A stretch of 64,000 bases of DNA from Isoetes taiwanensis (taxonomy: Eukaryota > Streptophyta > Lycopodiopsida > Isoetales > Isoetaceae). The stretch is taken from positions 498,605 to 562,604 of the forward strand of contig JAJEKV010000182.1 in NCBI GenBank assembly GCA_021234155.1, given 5' to 3'. Of this stretch, positions 1-12,400 are shown piece after piece; within the stretch, counting starts at the first letter, position 1, and the number at the start of each line of letters is the position of its first letter. The position numbers and the translations under genes were made by a program. The notes below the pieces were generated by a model. It was not told where the DNA came from and searched no databases. It was given only the letters and a program-made list of their open reading frames with translations.

Positions 1-2871
1 TTGTTTATAATTCTTAACAGCTAACTCTCTCACTTTCCAGCTATCTATCAAATGGTTACATATATTTTCTAGTGGTAGCCTAAAGAAGGCATGTAGTAAG
101 ACCCCCTGGGGTATATTATTCTTACGCCTCAAGTTTTGATATGCAGGGCACTTCAATACAAAGTGTTCTTCACCCTCTATTTCATCCTCACCACCAACCT
201 TACAAGTGCGTCTGCTTCAAGGGAAATTACCGCCCACCTCCACCTCCAGATGATGTGAACTCAACTGCAGTCTGCATAAAAAGTGTCGTTTAAAGTAAGT
301 CATCTTACTCCCCAAATGTGGTGCAGCTTGGAGTTCAGGGTTAAGGGTTAATGATAATCTTGTAAAACTTTCCTTTTGTACCTGCATCATGCCATAGAGT
401 AGTGTATATTTTTCCTTCCATCCATTCTCAACTGTTTATTATCATCAGGGATCAACTGTTTATTATCATCAGGGATTTCATTTAATGACATCCCCCATTT
501 CCTGAGCCATTTTGTCGATATCTGCATACCAACCCTTCATAGTACTTTGTATCAATGCAAGCTTAGGCAACCTTTGTGCATCCATTTCCTGTACTTTAAG
601 CAGGTATTTTAGAGTGCAATAAAGTGCTTCTACTTCTAATGGCCACATACTAGTTTCGGCCAACATCATAGGATACATAGTCTCCACCTTAACACCTAAC
701 TCTACCAATATAAACTTTTTTTGGTATTTTCTCTACCCTCTTCCACATATCAAGTGACAGCCCAGGCCCCCATGCTTCACATCCATATAGAAATTACACT
801 GCGCACAAGCATATCATAGACCATCTTTTTTTTGCATTGCATAAAGGGCTGTACATTTGTTCTATGCTCCACAGATTTATTCCAGCCATAGTTATGATCA
901 ACTATCAAACCAAGATACCTATAGGTATCACCAATCTCAATTTGTTGCTCATTATAATAAAACTGAAATTTGGGTGATCTCACGCCAAATACTAATATCT
1001 TAGTCTTATTCAAATTTACATGCATACCTGTATTTTTGCAAAAAAGCGCGAGCGCATTGATATGTTGCTGCATGTCTTTCACTGTTCTAGCAAATATCAC
1101 AATATCATCCCCATAAAGCAACAATGAGATTATATACCCAGCAATCGTGGTCCCTCTTCCACCTTGTTGTTGTAGCCATCCCTCCAATTGATCGACGTAT
1201 ATTCCAAAAAGTGTTGGGGAAAGTGGACACCCCTGCTTTGCTTAACTCCAATGTTACTAATGACCTCTTCAGAACATTCATTATATAATGGAAAGGAAAG
1301 CCTCACCACAACCTTCTCGTACAAAGTGGCCACTACATTTCTTAGTTCTAGAGGTACCCCAATGAACTCCATGTACTCCCAAATGTTTCTCCTTCTAAGC
1401 ATGTCAAATGCTTTAGTCAAGTCTACGAATAGAACAAAAAGCGATTTTTTGTCTTCTTAACAGACTCAGTAATGGTTCTAATAGTAACCAAGTGGTCTGT
1501 GGTGGATCGCTGAGGCCTAAAACCGGCTTGTCCAATTGCACTTACATTGTTTCCTTCAGCCCATGTACTTACTTTACGCTCTAATATTATAGCAAAGAGT
1601 GTAGCAAACAAACTGCTTACCATGATCATCCAATAGTTGTTCGGATCATGAACATGTCCACTTTTATGAATGGGTGTAACTCTATTAATCTGCCAAGAGG
1701 GAGGAAAACCATTAACTAAAGCATCATTCAACATATTTGAAATAACCCTCTTCACAGTAACACCAGCCCACTTCACCATTGCTGCAACTAAACCAAATGC
1801 ATCTTTTGCTTTCCCACATGAGAGCCTCTTTATACCATCTGACATCACAATCACCTTCAGTTAGCACCAATAGAGATCCCTTTCTTTGCAATCGATCATC
1901 TAAGTCATCTATGTGATACAATTTACGTAGTTGTTGCATAAGCTACTCTATATCCAACATTTGGTCATGTTTTCTTTTAATTTTTATTTGTGTCCTAACT
2001 AGAATGAAGGCATGACTATGGCTAATATATGGAGTGCCATGTCCGCAACAAGTGATGACTCAGCATGCACAATCATCAACACATGGAGTATGATAATACT
2101 CTAACAATCATCATACCAACTATTACACGGTAATCCCTTTTGTTTTCTTCCAAATAAGAAGCATTGATTCGCACTGTTTAATAGCATACATGTAAGTTTC
2201 TCATCAATTCCACTACATTACTTGGCCACACTACTTTGCTAGCCTGCTCCTCACATTGTTGCATATATGCATCTCTTTTTTTGGTTGCATACGCATTGTA
2301 GTATAATTAACAGCAACATCATGTGTAAAAAAACCCTCAGTTTTTAAATGCAATACGATAAGGTAATAGTCAGATGTAGCCACAGATTCTTTTACATAAA
2401 ACTCAAGTATATCATCAATTTTGTGCGTGCCTGCCATTGCCAAATCCACTACAGTAAGTCCTTTACCCATACAGACCCAATAGAAGTACATTTCCCTGAC
2501 ATGGGAATTTTTGGATACCATTTAACACAACTAATCCCAGGCCGCTGCACATATTCAACAAATTGCTCCCTGTGGTTGGACATCATCATTCCTATCTTCC
2601 TTGTATCTGTATAGGCCATCTATTTTCAACTCATCTTCATCAAGTCCATCCATCCAAATAGAGTCCCCACGGTCTACTGCAACATATGGCTGCTTGCTAG
2701 CAATTCTGCTATTAAAATCCCCCATTAACAGAATATCTCCTAACTCACCAAGTTGCAATGCTTCCTTCTCTAAATGATGGAACGCATCATCTCTATCCAT
2801 GTTATCAGCATCACGTGGTGGAAAATAACAATAACATCCTGCCACATAAGTTTTCTTATTTCTGCCCCCAA

Positions 2872-2876
<5 letters not shown>
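1..2876 (-). mobile_element. Decayed L1-type LINE (ORF2 part), cut by the window edge
   Basis: The minus strand carries, in order, an AP-endonuclease part (about 2870-2231, with GDFNSR), a reverse-transcriptase part (1854-777, with FRPQRSTTDH, the catalytic YGDD and the family-typical VNLNKTKILVFG), and a C-terminal part (708 to about 1) ending in a Cys/His knuckle (CKVGGEDE...EEHFVLKC). Several frameshifts and stops separate these blocks, so it cannot be active. It belongs to the same broad family as the copies near 5.9, 35 and 56 kb. The ORF1 end is missing: homology stops at a (GA)n tract that directly follows the stop codon of the polymerase gene. The 3' end lies beyond the window start. 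Confidence 0.85.

Positions 2877-2930
<54 letters not shown>
2877..2930. repeat. (GA)n microsatellite, copy 1
   Basis: An uninterrupted GA dinucleotide run of about 54 bp sits between LINE endonuclease sequence and a duplicated piece of the last exon of the polymerase gene. Confidence 0.97.
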
Positions 2931-2932
<2 letters not shown>

Positions 2933-3147
2933 CCTATGTTTTATTGATGTTGTCAAGCTTTTGAAGCATATCTTGTACATTAGATATTCTTCTTGGTGAT
3001 TCATGCCTAACATATAAAAGAGGGCAAGCTAAGTTCGAGCAAAGAACAGGCCCATATGAGTGGCCAGATTGGCAACGCAAACAGGTGAATCACGTGGTGG
3101 AAAATAACATCCTGCCACATAAGTTTTCTTATTTCTGCCCCCAATTT

Positions 3148-3148
<1 letters not shown>

Positions 3149-3213
<65 letters not shown>
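3149..3213. repeat. (GA)n microsatellite, copy 2
   Basis: A GA run of about 65 bp ends four bases before the stop codon (3217-3219) of the polymerase gene on the minus strand. It lies in the second unit of the 279-bp tandem duplication. Confidence 0.97.
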
Positions 3214-3215
<2 letters not shown>

Positions 3216-3216
3216 C

Positions 3217-3496
3217 CTATGTTTTATTGATGTCAAGCTTTTGAAGCATATCTTGTACATTAGATATTCTTCTTGGTGATTCATGCCTAACATATAAAAG
3301 AGGGCAAGCTAAGTTCGAGCAAAGAACAGGCCCATATGAGTGGCCAGATTGGCAACGCAAACACTCTGCGTGAGCACCCCAAAGTCTACCTTCTTCATGC
3401 CTCTTTTGTGAAAGGAACATACTTGCCATGTCAACAGCTCTTTTATCTTGACAACAAAGCTGACAAAGTGGACCCACATTGCCATCAATCTGTTTT
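3217..3496 (-). CDS. Polymerase exon 23: CysA/CysB C-terminal domain
   Basis: The exon starts at the acceptor GAATGCAG and completes CysA as CMSCR-KQIDGNVGPL-CQLC. CysB follows as CLRC-x10-CSNLAC. In replicative B-family polymerases CysB binds a 4Fe-4S cluster and the accessory B subunit, and CysA binds zinc (PCNA contact in Pol delta). All eight cysteines are present, so contact with a Pol delta/zeta-type B subunit could persist. The stop is at 3217-3219. Confidence 0.88.
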
Positions 3497-6400
3497 CTGC
3501 ATTCATCACAGAACAATTAAAGGCAAGAATCCTAGTCTGCAATAAAGATGGAAAGGCAGCATACAAGCGTTAAAGCAGTACATTATAAAAGATGGCATCT
3601 GATTGCCAAAAAATCTAAACTTACCTACAACTCATACAAGTTGGTTTTGCCTTATAAAAGCTGCTCACTAGTGCTTGTGAGTCACCCGTTGAAGAACATA
3701 CAGTGGAAGGAAGAGTCACATGCTTGCCACAAAATACTTCTCGTAAGTCATTCTTATCAGCAACATGCTCTAGTATCTATTGCAAAGAAATCTCGATATT
3801 GTTAGGACAAAGTTGATAGGAATTTACTAGTAGTATCTTTGTTTCCAACTTACCGCTTCCAAAGGTTTACGCAACTTATTTTCCAAGTAGACATGTGCAT
3901 TGATCTGTAGATTCTCCATCAATGCAATCAATGGATCCTCGGCCATATCGTCCTGCAAATAACTAAATTTTGCAGTAACAGAATATTATGAAACGTGGAA
4001 TAAGACCCTCTTACTTGTAGCTTAACATGTCTTGCCAATAATACATAAGGTATTCGCTCTCCAATATGAAACTGCCGATTTGGATCTCTGCGCTTTAATC
4101 TAACTGCAAGAGCCACATGTGGACCACGTCCTTCTTCTGCAGTTGAAGTACCAACAGCATTTCCAGGATTCTTATTACCACCTGCTAATCTGCTGATGTC
4201 ATTGTCATCAACCCTCCAAAGCCCCTGTGCACACATTAATAGTTACCTAGTTGCTGAAATCACATCTAAACAACTAGGTAAACCTACTGAAGGTGAAAGC
4301 CTGCCAAAGAAATATGACAGCCTTTCTCTAAATTTGATAATTTCCAACGGTACATATAACTGGAACATGTATTTCGTTTCGTCAGAGCAACTGCAATAGT
4401 GCTGTCAAAATCATATGAATATCACAGAATCGGGAAAGAAAGTTCTTATAGTAGCCCTACAATAAGCTGAGCAAATTCATTCAGGAAATAGGCCTATAAA
4501 TAGACTATACTGAAAAACACTATCATATTTTGTTCACAGCATCACAAGTCTTTAAGTTGTGGAATCTTACCCCAGTCAAAAGCAGGTCATATATGCTGTA
4601 TTCTCCAGAGATCAACTTCCTGATAGCTTCGCTAGATGATTGCAATGCAGATTTCACATTCTTATGTATAAGAATTTGGTGCAATACATCCTTGCATACT
4701 TTTCTGACGAATACAGGAACGTCACGCCTCTCTGATTCAATTCCTCGTACATATAGCATGCCTTGACTAATGTCCTTTGTATCAGTAAATTGCTTGCCCG
4801 CATATCTGTTGACCTAGCAATGAAACGTAATGATGAATGATGTTAAAACATTAGAGCACACAGGTCCTATCCAAGGTTTGATACAACAATGATCCCCCAA
4901 TGTTGATACAACAATGACGCCTGTTTGCGGCAACATATCTTAGCTCTGTCGAAGTGGTTGTTAAATGCAAGGGCATATGGCAGCAGTTACTTGGACTGCA
5001 TGATGAGGATAGCTTATCCGTCACTAAGCCAAACTAAGGCCCCATGGGGAGGATAGGTTATCCGCAAATACGCCATCCACAGTGATGTCCTTTTGGAATG
5101 GCATTTTGATTCTTGCATTCTAACTATTGCATGTACACAAGGGCTGCCATGTTGGCATATACATACACATATACATCTAATTTGACAAATTATTATGCCT
5201 AGAAAATAGACCTCCAACACCTTAAACAATTAGCATACCATGGAAATCCATTATCAAAATACAGACCAACCTAAATATCCATTCTATAAGTTCATCTAAC
5301 AGAAACAGATCGTATACCTGAAGAAGGAGAAATGGGCACAGAACCTGCAACATGAAACTTGATAAATAAATTCACTCCGACATGATTACAAATGATTCTG
5401 CGTGAACCACAAAAACCTTTCCATTCAACGTCATTTTGTTTCAATAGACTACCCTTTTGTACATTGCCATGCTATTCCTTTATCAGAATATCCCCACTCA
5501 CTTTATCACAGTGCAGGAAATTGGTGAAGAGAAGCAAGCAGCAGTCAGCCAAAGAAGAAAACTTGATTACATATAATGCACAGTCATTATAATGTGTAAC
5601 CTGAATGGAAGGTGATTATTCTGGTCCATAACATAATGTGATTATCCTGTTTGCTCGTGAGATTTTTATTTTAAGTCCTGTATTAGAACAATCCTTGTGT
5701 TGTGCATTGTGATGTCCTGCAGTCATGGAACTACCTCTGAAAAGAATGCTATTCTAAAGAGAGACCAAACTTATTAAGCTCGACAACTATTATCTATAAG
5801 AATGCCTGCAATTTCATTGATTGACCTATAGTACTAATGTCAAATTAGCCATCTGTATTATTCTCTCTCAAGGGTGCTCCCTCTCAAGTGTTCCGTACAA
5901 TTAGGGTTGAACAAGGGTGCCCCCCTCTCTCTTACACTATTTGGCCTTTACATTGACAAGCTTGAAAACTTTGTTCAGACCTTAGGCGGAGGCGGCTCCA
6001 TGCTTGCTCAGGAATGGATTCCAATTTTGCTTTATACGGATGATGTGGCTCTAATTTCACCATCTCCTCAAGGGCTCCAAAAACATCTGGCTGCATTAGA
6101 AAACTTTTGCAAAGACAGAGAGCTGCAAGTAAATCTCCACAAGACCAAAGTGATGGTATTTGATACCTCTTGGAAGAATTGGAAAAATAACTCTTTTATT
6201 TTCCAAGGACAACCTGTGGAAATTGTTTCTACGTACACCTACTTGGGTGTTGAGTTTGCAGGCTCTCTTTTTAGATTGAAGGAGGCTGGCCAGGCAAGGA
6301 TTGCAAAAGAACATGCCTCTCTTGTACAGCTGGAAAAACAGTGCAGGTTGAAATTGCCTTTCAAACAGAACTTATTCACATAAGTTAAGATGCTTTGGCC

Positions 6401-9400
6401 AATCACAAGGTGGTCAAAAGAGACTTCCCTGTTGGCCTATGTGTCATCTAAAATGTTGGCAGACAAGGGTAAGCGCTATTGGTTCTCAAGGACATCTAAA
6501 TTGTTTGAGGAGATGGGCTTCTCTATGGGAAATATCCCACCTTTTCAATACAAGGGATGATAATCTGAATTTTACTCAGCAAAAAGTTAATCAGCTTATA
6601 CGCCATGATTTGGAGCGGATTTATGTATCAAATACGTGGATAAATCCCCTCAAAGATCTGCCTGTTAAAAAGTTCTATAAGGATAGCTTCCTAAACATGT
6701 CAGCAGATGGTTTCATCATAAGGCCTGGATACTTGGATATTGACCTGCCGAATAAAGTGAGATATTCTATGGGGCAGTTTAGAGTGTCATCCCACCAGCT
6801 AGAGATTGAGGGTGGTAGGGCGAAAAATATTAGTCGTGAAGATCGGAAATGGACAATGTGTGATCTAAACATGGTTGAATCAAAAGAACATTTTCGTTTA
6901 CCTGCCCAACCTACTACATTATTAGCAGCAGATACTATTGTCTTTTTAGCGACCCCACATCTCCACGGCAGCTGGTGGAATATTACAATCAGAAATGTGC
7001 CTCACTTTGTATATGAACTATCCCTAAGAAGAAACATACTCAAACAAAAGGATCCAATGGGCTTGAAGCAAACAGAAATAACAATTTCTTTTCATCTGAT
7101 AAGATGATGGTGGAGGCATCACAGAAAAGGAAGCATCTTGACCCGAAAGGTGTAATTTTGGCTTTGTCTAAGAAGATAAGAACGATCAGCAGTTGCAAAA
7201 CATAAAAGGTCTTTCCAGAAGAGGCCAAGCATCAAGCATCAAAGCAAGTCAAACAGGGGTATTATGAATTACTTTGCAGCAGTCACAGGAACAAATGGGC
7301 TACTCCAATCAAACCTTACTTGAGCAGATTTTTACTATAAGTTCTGTTAGATTAATATTTTTGTTTGTGTATAACAGAGGGGTTTTCCTCCTGGAGGTCT
7401 TGAATATTGTATGTCTTATGGTCTCAGAGACCCTTTGGGTCTTTTAAAGACGTTAATAAGCTTTTCTTCCTTCGTTCTTTCTTTCTGTCTCAAGGACAGA
7501 TTATCTTTGAGGTATTCCATTCCCTCTTCAAGCACAGAATTGTTTGCCTTTCAACATGTTTCATGACGCAGTTGAGCTCATAACTCTCTTGCATTACTAT
7601 TTTGAGAATTGAGATTTGACAGCAACAGTACCAACACATTTGAGCATGGTACTAAACTAATTATGCATACTAATGATGAGCATTGTGACCCCACTGTGAT
7701 GGATCGTATCACCAACATACAGGATTAAAATGCATGTACTATCACTTTCATGCTTGAAATACAAGCTGATGGTCATAGAATCAACATACAATGTTATAAT
7801 GCACACACTATTACCATGCTTGAAATAAAAGCTGGGATTTGCTTGGGATCTAGAAAAATCCTTGGGCTAGCAGACAGCATTGGCATTGGCTACTTCAAGC
7901 CATATAAGCTCTTTTCGAGTTTGTAAACAAGATTTTCTTGCCCTGGTTTAGCGAAACCTTGAGGCTCTTATGTAGACTATTTCTTGCAAGTCTCCATTGA
8001 TAAATGCACTCTTTAAATCAAGTTGCCAGACAGACCATCCCTTAGTAGCTGCAAGAGCAAGCAATGTTCCGTGGACAGATGTAATACTGGTTGAAGCACT
8101 CCATGTAGTTCAATCCAAATTTCTGATTGTAACCTCTGGTAAGAATTTCATCTAGAAATCCATTTGTTGCCTCTAACGTGATAATCAGGCGGCTTAGCTT
8201 GCATTATGAGCATTGATATCTTCCTTCGTAGCAGCTTTTTGTCGAAACTTTTGTGCCTCTTGATGACTCGGAATCCAAGTCATTAGGGCAAAATTACACG
8301 TGCAATTGATTGGAGGCTTCTGAATTAACCTTTTCATCATCTAAGGTCAAGAATGGTAAATTATTGAAGTTGAAGCTGAATAAACATCTATCCAGTAATC
8401 ACATTCATTTGGAGCACCATGGGAAGTAGAAAATGGAAAATCCTCTTGGCCAACTAGATCAATTCTGAGATCAAAATCGAATAATCTTTGGAGGTCATCT
8501 CTCTCTGCATCTGAAATTTCATTGTTCTTAACCTTCCCGTTGACAATTCTCAGTCTTGACGTAGAGCTATGACGGCTAGAGTATATTATCCGGCCCCCCT
8601 GTGGCCCCCCTGTCACAGGCATGGAATTATCCGGCCCCCCCATCTGCCAGCGTGGCATGACCCACCGACAACCCAAAACCTGCACCGACAAAAACCACTG
8701 CCCGAATCGAATCTGCATCGACCTGCAGCAATACCTCTTCCACTCCTCCAATAGAACAGAGAAATACAACCAACAATGCCCAGAGATTAAACAACAGATT
8801 GAAGAACAACGTGTAAAAATTTTATAGAGTTGAAAACAGCATTGAAGAGAAAAAACAGATTGAAGGGCACAATAATCTATGTATCTATGGACCATCCACC
8901 TTGTGCACATATTGCATTCACAGAGCATACAGAATGCACTTCGGTCTTTGCAAAATTTCTTGCGCCAAATGAACTCTTGAAAATAAGTCTCGTACATATC
9001 CTTGGTAGTTCCAAAACTCGGAAGAGATCTCTTGACTACTCCCCATGTAGATTCAATCTTATTAGTGTGTGTCCCATGAATTGGATCCACAAAATTCTTG
9101 GAATGATTGACTGTGTAATGCTCATAATTAAATTGTTGCAGCCATTCTGAATCGTATCCTTTCCAGCAATCGCTGAAAATAATGCTCCCTGGTTTGATGT
9201 ATTGATGAATCAAATCTGTAAGCACTTCTTTTGTTCTATTAGCAACTGGGACCATGAACATATTATCAGAATCTCGTTCTACTCCTCCAAACACCCATTG
9301 CCCTTGTGCCCTCTGTTGTACTTTCGTTTGCCGAATTTGCTCTCATCAATTTCTACTATTATTCCAGGCCCACCAATCTGCTGATTGTGTTCTTGGATTG

Positions 9401-12400
9401 TCACACAACAAATATCTCTGCAGAAATTGTACCAATCCACTATTGTTTTTTGAGAAATTTTCACCTCTTTTGGTTTCCTTTGCCATCATCTTGGTAGACC
9501 AGAAGTACATAATATCAATCATCTGTTTGAATGACAAATTGCTTTTTGCAAACCAGGAACCTGTCCTTACACTTCTTGTGGTTCGGCATCTCCCACATTT
9601 CCATTTGATGCCATCCTGTAACTTCATGTCCCCTCTGATTTTCATCTGCCTACCATTACTACATCTTTGACAAATTGTGCTTGTAGGTAGCAGCCCATGA
9701 TCCCAAAGAAACTGAATGCAAGACCTTGTGGTTGCTGTAATTTCGTGGAGCTCTCTAACTGTAAATGATGGAACTACAATATCTGAGAAAATTTGCTGGC
9801 TTGGAACGGGTTGATCCATTTTTTATCAGTGCGTGGAGTAACTTCTTCATGGTGTTTAATAGTTTTTTATTGTAAAACGGTGGCGGAACAGGTGCGACAA
9901 TCGTGGAGCTGATTTCTCCTCACAGTTGGGCATTCATTTGGAGTTCCCGCGCGACAGGAACCTCCACGCTGGCAGATGGGGGGCCGGATAATTCCATGCC
10001 TGTGACAGGGGGGCCACAGGGGGGCCGGATAATAAACCTGATCCGCTATGACAAATTCATCTCAGCTGCTAGAAGCCTTCAGCAACGTTAACATAAAGTA
10101 ATCAGCCAATTTTTCACGCAGCAATCGTCTGGCTCCGATACCATGAAATGAACAATATAGAACTATAGATATGAAGGACAGCATTTACTACTGATGGATT
10201 GCTAAAGGGAACAAAGTTAACGTGGAAGGTAACGTGTGACTTGTATAGTCGCATGTGATGACGTGGACAAAGATGCTGGCATGTCATGCTAGGCCCAGTC
10301 ATCATCGATAGAGGTTAGAGTGGGGTTTCCCTTCTAACAGAAAGGTTTTCGTGTTTTCTGAGAGGTGACAGTGTTGTGGGACATATCTGCATGCCACAAA
10401 GGGGAGTAAATTCATCTGCTTCATGTATTAATGCACCATGCTTCATTTTCAAATTCAAGATTGCAATATATGATCACATTTCATGACAAGCAAACACTTT
10501 TTAAAGCATGTAACAACAAACAGAACAAATACCCAATACCACCCAACAAAAGATAAAATGATAAAAGATCGTATTGTCAATCTTTCCTCCGTTAACAAGA
10601 TGACTTGTGTCTTGTCCTAATGGAAGAAAGGTTGAAAAATTGCTTACCCGTTCAAACTTCAGTGCCATTGGAGAAGGAAATGCTCTAGATGCACTCTCAG
10701 CTGCCACAACAGCGAGGTCCATTGCTTCTCTAATATCCTTATTCTTGAACATCACAAACAGGCTATCAGTTTGTGCATATATAACCTTTGCACATTGAAA
10801 CTTCTCCTCTACTAAACCCGATGCCGTCTTACAAGCAGCTGCACCGATGCTGCATATAAATGCACTAAAAAATTAGATCATACGCATGGTGACTTAAATC
10901 AGCAGTTCTATGACATACTCTTCTCGTTAATGTTTATGGCCTGTTGCACTTAAAACTAAACTTCAAGACACTATAACTGACATAATAATCTATGGCCGAA
11001 CGTAATCATTTTGCCATCTCATCACGTAGTGACCACTTAAAGTCACGTCCATTGTTCATTTCCTTTTATCGAAGACTACAGCACTCGAATAGTCCACTTT
11101 GTACATAGTAATATAGTAAAGGTGAAGCCACTTGAAGACAATAGGAATAATTACCTGAGACATGAATCTGCCAGCGGAACACATTGTTGTGGCGATGCAC
11201 ATGCGCCAGTAAATCCGTACAGTGCATTGGAGCATAACTGCAACAAATAGAATAAGAAATATGCATGATGACATGGCAGTCTATATAACAGTATCTAGGC
11301 TGAGATGTGTTGAAGAAAAATATGGTATTGTGAATGGGAACATGAAGTCAAATGTAGAAGGGTCAAAGTCAAATTAGAAGTTATTTAACGTGCAATGGTC
11401 TCTTGTTTCATGCACCTTTGTTCACATCATCACTTTGATGACTATATACACAAAAGAAAAAGAAAAACCTCTGCTGCAAATGTTAATGATATCTCTCTTT
11501 CTTCCCCCTTTAATTTCGTGACAAATACCAATTCACCCTCCATCCAAATGCTTAAGGAAACATACCTTTAGAGCTTTCTGCCGTCCATCCAGAACAGCTT
11601 GTTGATTAGTATCAGCAAAGCAAATTTGCTCTTTTGCTCGTTTCCTTGCTGTTATTAGAGCCCCTAAAAATGGTAAACCATAAAAAAAAATTGGATTTAC
11701 GAAATTATAGCAAATTGACAGCTATCATACATGTCCAGTCCCTTCACATTGAAATTGTAACCCCTGAATGTTGAAGCAAAAGTACGTGTTCTTCTTACAA
11801 GTTCACAAACGATATTCATATGTTCCTAAGGATCTTGATTCATTAAAAGTAATCCAAATGTGGTTGGAAAGCAGGAAGAGCAACGGGGCACCTTTGTTAG
11901 TCAACTCTTGCTTTATGAAATTCGTTTGTAACTTGCAATAGAAATTCTTAGAACCACCTTGCCGTTCCAACATCATGTCTCTACTGGGAAATTAATCTGG
12001 TCATAGAGCCAAGCTTGATTGGCATTTTGGTGGAATAACAGAAAATCACGAAAAAGGCCAAGCTTGATTGGACGATTGGGGGTTAAATGGGGGATTGTAC
12101 GATTGGCTTGAACCATGCAGGGATAAGAGGACTCAGTCGGAGCAATAACTGAAAGTAATTTACGGAACTATAATTGCCAGGAAGTAGAAAAGACAAAACG
12201 TGGATGCAAACTAATACTTTTCTCTGTTGGGAGACTTGCTAACTAGACATTCTACACCGAAAAGCCACATTCCATGTAGACTTCTGTTGGCACTTGCTTT
12301 TACTACAAATGCTGGGTCTTCTGCTGTATATGTACTGCCCATGCCTTTCTAATAATTAGTTGAGAACGAAATTTAGCATTCCAGATGGAACCATCCCTCT

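Larger units (their letters stand above)
2811..3364. repeat. Tandem duplication, unit about 279 bp (LINE piece + GA tract + exon end)
   Basis: The segment from TCACGTGGTGGAAAATAAC (2811) to about 3083 is repeated almost exactly from 3090 to about 3364. Each unit holds about 60 bp of LINE endonuclease, a GA tract and about 150 bp of the terminal exon of the polymerase gene. The copy at 2931-3083 is therefore a spare exon fragment lying 3' of the real stop codon. Misaligned exchange at the GA tracts is a likely cause. Confidence 0.9.

Noticed and set aside
2758-2964. Arg-Glu repeat protein on the plus strand over the GA tract
   Set aside because: It is only the translation of a microsatellite.
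2877-3213. CRISPR-like or regulatory repeat array
   Set aside because: Simple dinucleotide repeats in eukaryotic DNA with no spacers.
3469-3516. A CDEC motif read through the border of the last polymerase exon, suggesting a different CysA start
   Set aside because: That frame has a stop just upstream. Splicing exon 22 to the acceptor at 3497 gives CMSC-R-KQIDGNVGPL-CQLC, which fits family spacing and phase.
8347-8570. C-terminal extension of the Merlin transposase frame past the element end
   Set aside because: It crosses the terminal inverted repeat and leaves the element; an open frame by chance.
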